NCBI GenBank assembly: GCA_028065135.1
Contig: JAPTWR010000005.1
Coordinates: forward strand, 1-12,915
Reading direction: 5' to 3'
DNA length: 12,915 nt
DNA from: Acidithiobacillus sp.
GTDB lineage: Bacteria > Pseudomonadota > Gammaproteobacteria > Acidithiobacillales > Acidithiobacillaceae
Shown here: positions 7,101 to 12,915 of the stretch, in pieces
Layout of the letters: every line of letters starts with the position of its first letter
Numbering within the stretch: the first letter of the stretch is position 1
The notes under the pieces: model-generated
What the model was told of the DNA's origin: nothing
Seen by the model: only the letters and a program-made list of their open reading frames with translations
The model's database searches: none
Position numbers and translations under genes: made by a program

Positions 7101-7742
7101 TGTTTCCCAACTTATAGTCAACGGGTTGGTGGCACTGCCTTGTCTCCATACACCCAGGCTTTGCAGCCCGCGCTCTCCCATTTGCAGGTCTGCCGTAAGC
7201 TGGAGTCTGCCCTGGGGTATCTGCGCCGACAGGTTTTTGATGTGCAGATTGCCACGCCGCCAGGCCAGATCGGAAAATGTCGCCCGGGAGAGGACGAAGG
7301 GCTTCTGCGTTCCTTGCCATATGCGCAGGTTCGTACAAGCAACCGGGCTCAGTTTCAGGTCGATGAGACGGGTCCACAAAGGCAATGCGGGCCAGCGCAA
7401 ATGAATGGGGCTAGGTTTATCAGAGGGCGCCGGCAGGTGCAAATCGGCTTGGTGAAGCTGGAGATCGGCAAAGTCGATTTCTCCCCAGAGCAAATGGGCA
7501 GGATGCAAGTGCCACTGCAAAGATCGCGCACGAAAGCGCATGTCCGCACCATGCCAGGAAATACCGGAAAGCCGCATCTTGCCGGTAAGCGAGCCTTTTA
7601 CCTGTTTGACCTGTAAGTTTGGGACCTGCGCTAACGCCCACTGTGCACCGTGGCTGGTAGTGAGCAGCCAGACTAGGACGGTGGCCAGCGTAATCAGGAC
7701 CAGCAACACACCGGCAATAATGCCGTGGCGGATGCGTATCAC
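4188..7742 (-). CDS. tamB: TamB, inner-membrane-anchored translocation and assembly module protein, 1184 aa
   Basis: TamB spans the periplasm from an N-terminal inner-membrane anchor to the outer-membrane partner TamA. The complex aids insertion of some outer-membrane proteins, and TamB-like (AsmA/YhdP-type) proteins also carry phospholipids along a hydrophobic groove. The anchor is visible at residues about 8-28 (IIAGVLLVLITLATVLVWLL). A long beta-rich repeat region follows, and the DUF490/TamB C-terminal domain closes the protein: DILSYLVLG at 1066-1074, then GHYLTPDLYLSVG, LRYRISRHIEVQTESG and the terminal ANIFYRIDF ending in phenylalanine. The length is ordinary for the family. The start is GTG 7742, overlapping the tamA stop by 4 bases (GTGA), with AGGG 8 bases upstream; this implies translational coupling with tamA. 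Confidence 0.93.
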   Translation of the reverse strand: MIRIRHGIIAGVLLVLITLATVLVWLLTTSHGAQWALAQVPNLQVKQVKGSLTGKMRLSGISWHGADMRFRARSLQWHLHPAHLLWGEIDFADLQLHQADLHLPAPSDKPSPIHLRWPALPLWTRLIDLKLSPVACTNLRIWQGTQKPFVLSRATFSDLAWRRGNLHIKNLSAQIPQGRLQLTADLQMGERGLQSLGVWRQGSATNPLTISWETHWHGISAQTFGGPLDIQVQENKQLTTLSGMTQISPQQILLQSLQLSNPALQKPAQGHWRLDLPDNTAGSYQISGGFEQILAKAQPSTLPVGALAVSLTLRGNTQRYQGQLALRGDPRFGGIQGNVNGNRQNLQYHYAGKLLGADLLPSVLAVRWRPQLTVTGQIRVRGLQTQHIMAQITGNFSGDLSVNATQISKVITGDVRLQLLPSQLYRQTLQGEALVHFAGSAWDLQKAQFFGPGVSLGAQGNLQQRLHFVLNVAQWQGLLPGAQGKSLLQGWVARPQAQWTGEIQGTGQGLAYHGVKINTLKTRAEFRATNALQAMIHVKGLAYAGHRIDLQVHAQGPLTRFTLGLDAQWPQSRLSVMGLVSHQANAWGLRLEKTILTSIPLGNWQLLHPATLQWVNGAASLSKMTFADAHAARITTQGHYNPATNQADLGLDLQSLPLDFFAQAEDASLHGFLNAHLQAQCHGVCQAEGLWNFQKTQLQWRQAGTSHTLSLQRFTGQLRWLPKDLSLAADLGLANDWGNAQMTLHSPATLVLPWRWDANAPIQGAIKAHVGAPLFAALPIGSLRIQPQGQGTVDAQVLGTWAHPQWTGTAQLQGLGFFVPQAGLEVRDVGAQLVGDGKELRINQLQASSGAGQISGTGIVQFQQANDFTLHITGKNFTALNLPQVQAAISPDLSVSGNLKKIDVQGNIHTDRLRILGTDFGGPKPSGDVVFVKNEHKSSGPALGVNVHVTLGDDARVIISGLRARLVGDLAVDMHDGQSPQVNGTLRMVDGHYAIYGHTLTFQRGSIIFRGAANQANLDVLAVRTIKGSSSFAVDNTPVEAGVQVTGTLQVPQVALYSKPSMSQTDILSYLVLGTPSSGLTSQNALLSAAAGTLFSASRAALFGNSLDSSGIDVGVSSEGNSGLAGAMVTMGHYLTPDLYLSVGQSVLGSGTVARLRYRISRHIEVQTESGTQNGANIFYRIDF

Positions 7743-9613
7743 AAGCTGAACCCTACCGAAAAGGCGACCCGGACAGCAGGCGTTTGCGGGGCAACCAGTG
7801 GGTGCGCCACGTCAAAGCGTATGGGTCCAACGGGGGAATACCAGCGCACGCCTAGCCCAACATCTTGAAGCGCATGAAAACTGGACCAACTGTTGAATGC
7901 ATTACCCACATCATAAAATGCGACGACCGCCCAGTTTTTGGCGACAAAGCGCTGAATATCGAAGCCACCAACGGCAAGAAGACGCCCACCTTCCACTTCA
8001 CCGTTCACAGCCAATGGCCCCTGCGATTGATAGGCATAACCGGGCAGGCTATTTTGCCCACCTGCGAAAAATCGCAGATTGGGTGGCAGTTCGCCAATGG
8101 ACCCAGTTAACCACATTGCCCCCAGTTTGGCATGGGTGCCGAGGACCCAGTCCTGACCCAAACGCCTGCGCCATTCTCCCTGAGCGCTAAAGCGGATAAA
8201 ATTTGCATCGCTACCCCATACCTTGCTGGCACCCTCAATCCTGGCCGTCAGTGTATAGCCAGCTATGGGGCGCAAGATATTGCGGAAGTTTTGTATGCTA
8301 TACTGTAGCGACGGATAGATATACAGGCTCGTATTAAACTGTCCAGCCACATTGTAGTTGGCGTCCTCAAAATTAACCAAGGCCTCTATGGTTTCACCTT
8401 TACTCAGACTGTTATCGCTGCGCAATGACCACTGCCGACCAGCACTGGCAAGGATCTCGTTAGCATTATAGGCGGTCAGATTTTGATTCTGATAACTGCC
8501 TTGCGCAATATATTCGGATCCCAGGCGCGCACCGACCGGCCAGCTATAGGTAACACTGGCATTGCGATTCAGTTGCGCCGCCAAAATGGAAACGCGAACG
8601 TGCTGTGCCTGTTCGAAAGCATTATAATTATCATATATAATTGCTGCATTAGGACCGATATCAGTGCTATATCCGGCGCCTATTTTCAGGTGTTGCCCCG
8701 GCATGCTTTTCAAGTTAACTGAAATAGGTATCGCATTATTTATCGCTTTTCCCAAATCGCCATGCACGGAAATATCAGAGAACCGGTCGGCATTGCGCAA
8801 ATTGCTCTGAGTGACTGCCAGCGCCTTTGGTGAATACCAGTCTCCTGTCTTGAAAGAAATATAGCGCTGAATGAACCATCGCGGATAGTGCTCCGCACCA
8901 GTGATATTAATATCTCCAACTCGGAAGCGTGGTCCGGTATTGAGCCACAAATAAATATCTGCCCAGAACTGGTCACGATCCACAAGAATCTCATGGCGCG
9001 AATAACTGGCCTGCGCATAACCGCGCGCGGTGAGGAGTGAGAGGACATTCCCCTTCCAGTCCTCATAAATAACCTGATTGAGAACCCCTTCTTTATGAAG
9101 CGGAAACTGAGAGAACAGTTTTTGTAAAGCCGGCAGTTTGGATCCATCGCCGGTGGATTTTAGGTCGATTTTGCGGACCAGAACAGGCCGCCCAGGGGTG
9201 ACGGAGAAGGTTACGAGGACTTTTCCCTTTGCAATGTTTTTGCTGCGCTCCGTCCAGGTGGCGCCGTAGTAACCATAGGCTTCGAGCGCATCCTTAAGGC
9301 GCAAACCGGCCACCATTTCTGCTTCTTCCAAACGGTCCGCCTGGGATCCGATCACCGCAGGGGGGAGAGCATGTGCGAGATTCGCTGCCAGGGGTCTGGA
9401 GATCCCTTCCACGATGAAAGTTACTTCATCAGCGTTAGCCATTCCACCGTACAGCAATGAAACACCCAAGCCCGTCAGCCATAGGCCACGGCGCAGGTCA
9501 CGCAGACGACCGCGTTTCGCGCTTCCATCCTTCCTGACCGAACCCAGAAAACCTCCTGCCGTTTCATTTGTGGTCCAGCATAACCATAACGCCACAGGGA
9601 GTACTCGGGTCAA
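7739..9613 (-). CDS. tamA: TamA, Omp85-family outer-membrane assembly protein, up to 624 aa
   Basis: TamA is the outer-membrane half of the TAM complex. A signal peptide is visible at about residues 38-61 (RDLRRGLWLTGLGVSLLYGG, then MANA-DE). Three POTRA domains follow (about 63-140, 142-228, 229-300). A 16-strand-type barrel runs from about 305 to the end, including GPIRFDVAHP near the C-terminus. The loop-6 lock motif reads SLPGYAYQS (522-530), where Omp85 proteins normally have (V/I)RG(Y/F), so Arg is replaced by Pro524. The start is unsure: TTG 9613 is the longest choice but has no good ribosome-binding site, and its TTGACC looks like a -35 box. A perfect AGGAGG (9557-9552) lies 4 bases before an in-frame CTG at 9547, which would give a 602-residue protein with a normal signal peptide. 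tamB overlaps its stop. Confidence 0.9.
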   Translation of the reverse strand: MTRVLPVALWLCWTTNETAGGFLGSVRKDGSAKRGRLRDLRRGLWLTGLGVSLLYGGMANADEVTFIVEGISRPLAANLAHALPPAVIGSQADRLEEAEMVAGLRLKDALEAYGYYGATWTERSKNIAKGKVLVTFSVTPGRPVLVRKIDLKSTGDGSKLPALQKLFSQFPLHKEGVLNQVIYEDWKGNVLSLLTARGYAQASYSRHEILVDRDQFWADIYLWLNTGPRFRVGDINITGAEHYPRWFIQRYISFKTGDWYSPKALAVTQSNLRNADRFSDISVHGDLGKAINNAIPISVNLKSMPGQHLKIGAGYSTDIGPNAAIIYDNYNAFEQAQHVRVSILAAQLNRNASVTYSWPVGARLGSEYIAQGSYQNQNLTAYNANEILASAGRQWSLRSDNSLSKGETIEALVNFEDANYNVAGQFNTSLYIYPSLQYSIQNFRNILRPIAGYTLTARIEGASKVWGSDANFIRFSAQGEWRRRLGQDWVLGTHAKLGAMWLTGSIGELPPNLRFFAGGQNSLPGYAYQSQGPLAVNGEVEGGRLLAVGGFDIQRFVAKNWAVVAFYDVGNAFNSWSSFHALQDVGLGVRWYSPVGPIRFDVAHPLVAPQTPAVRVAFSVGFSL

Positions 9614-9700
9614 CGCACCCAGGATTGCTCACAGCGTGGCGATTTGCCGAGTTTAGCACGATTTATGGGGCCAGGATGCGGCGCGCGGAAGGGGAGAAGC
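9565..9700 (-). promoter_or_regulatory. tamA upstream region with two weak promoter candidates
   Basis: The 162 bases between the small membrane gene and TTG 9613 hold no gene. On the minus strand an extended -10-like TGCTAAACT lies about 45 bases before TTG 9613, without a good -35. A second candidate is TTGACC at 9613-9608 with TTATGG 18 bases on (9589-9584). If real, this makes TTG 9613 part of a promoter and supports the internal tamA start at 9547. Confidence 0.3.
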
Positions 9701-9775
9701 GTACACACAATTCGCAGTGCGTACCTTACTGGTCTTCGACTTGGTCAGACTGTCTCAGGACACTCGAAAAGGTAA

Positions 9776-10039
9776 TCAACGATGGGGATCATCGAAAGGC
9801 GAACGTGGGCGGCGAATCTCCCGATAGTCCGTAACCACGATATCCGTATGCATTCCCTTGCGCATTTTTCGCCGCTGCCACCAGAGGAAAAGCATTCCGC
9901 TGCCCGCGAGAATGGCAACCGCAATGACAGCGAAGATGGCAAAAAAGAATAGGCCGACCAGCAGGACCATGCTCACCATCACTGCGAGCAGACGTACCCA
10001 CCAAGGCCCCCGACTGCTGAAGGATTGATAATAAGTCAT
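9776..10039 (-). CDS. Small membrane protein of unknown function, 87 aa
   Basis: I do not recognise a family. A short aromatic and basic N-terminus (MTYYQSFSSRGPWWVR) is followed by about 40 hydrophobic residues (14-54: LLAVMVSMVLLVGLFFFAIF and onwards to GSGMLFLWW). This is long enough for two tightly packed transmembrane helices. The RRKMRKG cluster marks the cytoplasmic side. The tail is polar (HTDIVVTDYREIRRPRSPFD). ATG 10039 is preceded by AGGGAG at 4-base spacing, a good ribosome-binding site. It sits between dacB and tamA on the same strand, 103 bases after dacB and 162 before tamA, so a role in the envelope is possible but unproven. A 16-base palindrome lies in its upstream gap. Confidence 0.7.
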   Translation of the reverse strand: MTYYQSFSSRGPWWVRLLAVMVSMVLLVGLFFFAIFAVIAVAILAGSGMLFLWWQRRKMRKGMHTDIVVTDYREIRRPRSPFDDPHR

Positions 10040-10110
10040 TACGCTCCCTTAAGCTTTTCAGAATACCACCGTATCTTCAGACTTCGAAACGGCTGCGGAA
10101 GTTCATTTAA

Positions 10111-10126
10111 CATAATAAGTATTATG
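10111..10126. promoter_or_regulatory. Perfect AT-rich 7-bp palindrome in the dacB / small membrane gene gap
   Basis: CATAATA-AG-TATTATG is a perfect inverted repeat with a 2-base centre, in the 103-base gap upstream of the small membrane gene. Its size, AT-richness and tight centre resemble Fur/PerR-type operators and the palindrome before the Fur-like gene (3041-3054), although the sequences are not identical. It could overlap a -10 region on the minus strand. Confidence 0.4.
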
Positions 10127-10142
10127 CGAACCAAAAAACTTT

Positions 10143-11648
10143 CTACATGGGGTGGCCGCTCAAAGCGACACGCTGCACCAGGGCGTCCATTCGTCTGCGG
10201 ATACGCTCTTCGGACCCTCGGAAATGTTCAACCAAAATGGCAAACGCATATTGTGGGTGGCCGAGGTTATCCCGAATAAAACCAGCAAGAGACAACGCAT
10301 CGCGCAGAGTACCCGTTTTGGCTTGCACCGTACCCGCAGGCAGAGCGCTCAGACGATGCTGGAGCGTTCCATCTTCGGAGCTGACCGGCAGCGAATCGCG
10401 CCAGGAGGCCCCCCAGGGCTCCTGATAAGAGTGCAACAGCATGCGCACCAGATCGGCGGCGCTGAGGCGATTCTCACGAGATAATCCGCAGCCATCTATC
10501 AGTCGAGATTGGGTGTCAAGTATACCGTTCACAGAAAGCCAACGGTGCAAGCCCTGCATGGTCGATGCACGGCTTCCATCACCGCCGCGAGCCAGATCCG
10601 CATCCCGGAGCAATACTTCTACATGGGTGTTTTCACTCACCTTGTTGGCCACCGTGATCTCCTCCACCAATGGCGGTGACTCGTGTTTGGCCAATAAGGC
10701 ATAGTGCGCATATCCCCTGGACTGTTTTGCACCGCGCTTGTTGTTCAATGCTTGGACAGGATTACCTACAAGAATACCCTTTTCCTCCAAAGCCTGTCGC
10801 AATGCTACGGCGGCAAAATAGGCTGGATCCGGCTGCGCCAGCATCGCGGCAAAAATACCGCCCTTGGCGGAAATCGCGCCAGTCAACAGATATCCGCTTC
10901 CAGATTTTTCCAGGCGTACCGGACGAATGGGATCCTCCGCCGAAACGGTGATCACCGTGTTCCGAATGAACCCTCCCGGGTTGGGCACGATCTCGGCGTT
11001 GGTGCGTACCCCTGCGGCCCGCCCCGGTCTGATTCGTACCGCGATCATGGCGTCGTTGAACATGAGTGCATGGATCGGTGCGCCATACCAATAGCGCTGA
11101 TCCTGTTCCGTCCAACCCGGCAGCATACTATCTGCGGGAAAGTACGTGGCATCGGCCAGAATACCCTCCGGAATTTGGCGAACGCCCGCTGCCCATACTT
11201 GAGCGGCAAGCATGCGCATAGGGTACATGGGGTCATCTCGTACTGTTCGCCTGACAAACGGGAAGCGACGGCTGGAAAGATCAGGGTCGCCACCCCCCAG
11301 AAAAATCAAGGGCCCCCGCACCACGCCATCATCGATGGTCCGGGCCAGTATCCGAGTTTTCTGGTGAGATTCAGGCCCCAGTTCGTGCAGAATATACGCT
11401 GTGGTCAGCAGTTTCGCTGTGGACGCAGGCAGTTGTCCATGATCTGCCTGCACGCTCAGAGTGGGCCTGCCCTTTTGCATATCCTGAATCAGAATACTCC
11501 ATTGGCCGTCGCCAAACTGGGTGTTTGCGTCCTTCTGGCCGGTAGCGGCGATAGCGGGCATAAGCCAGAAAAACGGCAATATCCCGACAAAAAAACGCCG
11601 CCATAACCGGCCTCCGTCCCCTTTACACAGCCTCCCATCCGAACGCAT
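10143..11648 (-). CDS. dacB: D-Ala-D-Ala carboxypeptidase/endopeptidase PBP4 (peptidase S13), 501 aa
   Basis: DacB (PBP4) is a periplasmic penicillin-binding protein that trims the terminal D-Ala from pentapeptide stems and cuts D-Ala-mDAP cross-links in peptidoglycan. The signal peptide runs to about residue 35 (RRFFVGILPFFWLMPAIAA). All three serine-transferase motifs are present: SxxK at Ser76-Lys79 (PASTAKLLTT), SxN at Ser338-Asn340 (NKVSENTHVEVLLRD) and KTG at 444-446 (VQAKTGTLRDA). The long insert between SxxK and SxN is typical of class C PBPs, as is GDGSRAST (357-363). Length is normal and the gene looks intact. ATG 11648 has AGGAG at 7-base spacing. It begins 33 bases after the AmpG-like permease, so the two peptidoglycan genes are probably cotranscribed. 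Confidence 0.93.
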   Translation of the reverse strand: MRSDGRLCKGDGGRLWRRFFVGILPFFWLMPAIAATGQKDANTQFGDGQWSILIQDMQKGRPTLSVQADHGQLPASTAKLLTTAYILHELGPESHQKTRILARTIDDGVVRGPLIFLGGGDPDLSSRRFPFVRRTVRDDPMYPMRMLAAQVWAAGVRQIPEGILADATYFPADSMLPGWTEQDQRYWYGAPIHALMFNDAMIAVRIRPGRAAGVRTNAEIVPNPGGFIRNTVITVSAEDPIRPVRLEKSGSGYLLTGAISAKGGIFAAMLAQPDPAYFAAVALRQALEEKGILVGNPVQALNNKRGAKQSRGYAHYALLAKHESPPLVEEITVANKVSENTHVEVLLRDADLARGGDGSRASTMQGLHRWLSVNGILDTQSRLIDGCGLSRENRLSAADLVRMLLHSYQEPWGASWRDSLPVSSEDGTLQHRLSALPAGTVQAKTGTLRDALSLAGFIRDNLGHPQYAFAILVEHFRGSEERIRRRMDALVQRVALSGHPM

Positions 11649-11667
11649 CGTTTCGCTCCTATTTATA

Positions 11668-11698
11668 ATTATATGAACATATTAGACATTTTCATCAA
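11668..11698 (-). promoter_or_regulatory. Possible internal promoter for dacB
   Basis: On the minus strand TTGATG (11698-11693, inside the end of the permease gene) and a perfect TATAAT (11673-11668) are 19 bases apart, a long spacer. Transcription from it would start just before the dacB ribosome-binding site. The AT-rich gap (ATATAATTATAAAT) is the main support. Confidence 0.3.
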
Positions 11699-12915
11699 AA
11701 AGGTTAGATCTCGGCATGGATTCCTGACGATCTGTAAACAGGACCGCCGGCATGCGCAGCGCCAGCCACAAACTAGGTAGTGCCGCCGCAAACGCCAGTA
11801 GAAAGAATTCCACAAATCCCACCTGTGCTGCAAGAAAACCGCTAAATCCGCCGACAACCGTGGCTGCCACGGACATCAGGGCGGAGCCAATAGCAAAATG
11901 CGTTGCCTGGTAATCACCCTGACAACGCTGCATGAGGAAGACCATCAAAACGGCAGTGCCGAGACCCGCCGCAGCCTGCTCAAAGGCCACTGTGACACCT
12001 ACCCACCACACAGAGGGCGTCACCCAGGCCAGCCACGCATAGGCCGGAATCGCCAGGGATTGAACCAACGTCAACGGCAGCAATGCATGGCGCAACCCCC
12101 AACGGGATATGATGATACCGCCCAGCAAGGCGCCTCCGATAGTCGTCACCGTCCCTACTGTTCCGGTGAGAATGCCGCGCGCCATCAAGCCGTAGCCCAA
12201 ATGACCGAGAAACGGAGTCACCATAGCCGCCATCATGGCGTCGCCCGCGCGGAAAAGCAGGATAAAAGCCAGTGCCCAAAGAATCCCTGGTTGCTGCATG
12301 TAGGTGGTGAAAGCTTCGCGCACGGCGTGCCAATGCTGTCCTTTGTGACTTGTGGACGGGGGCGATGGCGGCAGTGCGCGCTGATGAAAAGCCGCCAATC
12401 CCCATAACATCACCGCCGCAGTTAAAAAACAGGCGATCCAGGATATCCACCCGGCGACAATGACCAGCACGCCGTTTCCCATCAGCATGGCAATCCGATA
12501 GGCTGCAACCCGCAATCCGGAAAAAGCCGCCTGATCGGATGGGCTGAGTGTCTGAATATAATACCCGTCTACGGACATATCATGGGTGGCCGACAGGAAG
12601 GCCATTAACATAAAAATTTTAGCGGCGAGGTCCAGATTCAGGTGCTGTGCTGGCCAGATGAGCAAGGCGGCCACGCCACCCAAGATGATTTCCATCACCA
12701 CAAGCCAACGCTTTTTGTCCGCGAAAAGGTCGATCAAGGGACTCCAGAATAGTTTCAAATTCCAGGGTAATCCGAAAAACGAGAGCAGTCCGATAACCTG
12801 CAAGCTGGCGCCTGCATAGGTAAAAAACTGTACGGACACCTGTTGCACCAGCGAATAGGGCAACCCTTCCGCGTAATAGGTGCTGGAAATCCATCTGAAT
12901 GTCTTAAATTTTTTC
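11682..12915 (-). CDS. ampG: AmpG-like muropeptide permease (MFS), 5' end outside the window
   Basis: AmpG imports GlcNAc-anhydroMurNAc peptides released during cell-wall turnover, for recycling in the cytoplasm. The frame is open to the right edge, so the first residues are missing. It reads KKFKTFRWISSTYYAEGLPY at the edge, so the TTG at 12863 is not the true start. AmpG-like features are YYAEGLPYSL, LPWNLKLFWSPLIDLF followed by ADKKRW in the first cytoplasmic loop, and SATHDMSVDGYYIQTLSPSD with AAYRIAMLMGNG. About 12 hydrophobic helices are seen, with a basic loop (HKGQHWHAVREAF) in the middle. It lacks the extra C-terminal helices of the E. coli protein and ends with a polar tail (SNLFDENV). 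Another MFS cargo is possible, but the dacB neighbour supports a muropeptide role. Confidence 0.75.
   Translation of the reverse strand, partial: KKFKTFRWISSTYYAEGLPYSLVQQVSVQFFTYAGASLQVIGLLSFFGLPWNLKLFWSPLIDLFADKKRWLVVMEIILGGVAALLIWPAQHLNLDLAAKIFMLMAFLSATHDMSVDGYYIQTLSPSDQAAFSGLRVAAYRIAMLMGNGVLVIVAGWISWIACFLTAAVMLWGLAAFHQRALPPSPPSTSHKGQHWHAVREAFTTYMQQPGILWALAFILLFRAGDAMMAAMVTPFLGHLGYGLMARGILTGTVGTVTTIGGALLGGIIISRWGLRHALLPLTLVQSLAIPAYAWLAWVTPSVWWVGVTVAFEQAAAGLGTAVLMVFLMQRCQGDYQATHFAIGSALMSVAATVVGGFSGFLAAQVGFVEFFLLAFAAALPSLWLALRMPAVLFTDRQESMPRSNLFDENV

Noticed and set aside
10704..11606. 300-codon plus-strand open frame
   Set aside because: Antisense to dacB, which carries all three PBP motifs; no start signal and no domain in the plus-strand product.

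Overview
The window looks like the junction between a decaying integrated element and a conserved chromosomal block of a Gram-negative proteobacterium. Three things point that way: the outer-membrane Omp85-family gene tamA with its partner tamB, a periplasmic PBP4 (dacB), and a muropeptide permease of the AmpG type. The protein sequences resemble those of acidophilic Acidithiobacillus-like bacteria. That is an impression from reading them, not a search result.

Left part (1-2458), probably a tRNA-borne genomic island. On the plus strand lie the tail of a short-chain dehydrogenase, a terminator-like hairpin, a 93-residue gene of the small dimeric alpha/beta-barrel (ABM-like) kind, and an OsmC-family gene broken by two in-frame stop codons. 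Hairpin 1031-1060 closes this set. On the minus strand are a short open stretch I cannot identify, a 33-residue remnant of an HU/IHF DNA-binding protein, and an intact phage-type tyrosine integrase. The integrase start lies about 110 bases from the 3' end of a tRNA-Lys(CUU) gene, the usual arrangement when an element has integrated into a tRNA 3' end. The far attachment site is not in the window.

Right part (2459-12915), apparently stable chromosome, all on the minus strand. In order of transcription it holds ampG-like permease (5' end outside the window), dacB, a small two-helix membrane protein, tamA, tamB, thiO (glycine oxidase), a Fur-superfamily regulator of Irr-like type, and tRNA-Lys. 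The tamA stop and tamB start overlap by 4 bases and thiO follows tamB after 16 bases, so tamA-tamB-thiO is very likely one transcript. The permease and dacB are also closely spaced and both act on peptidoglycan turnover. TamA and TamB form an envelope-spanning machine for outer-membrane protein or lipid delivery. ThiO makes the glycine-derived imine for the thiamine thiazole ring. The Fur-like gene has a palindrome over its own promoter, suggesting autoregulation.

I see no CRISPR array, insertion sequence or clearly new multi-gene system. The points most worth a second look are the twice-stopped osmC gene, the HU/IHF remnant beside the integrase, the altered Omp85 loop-6 motif and uncertain start of TamA, and AT-rich palindromes before two genes.
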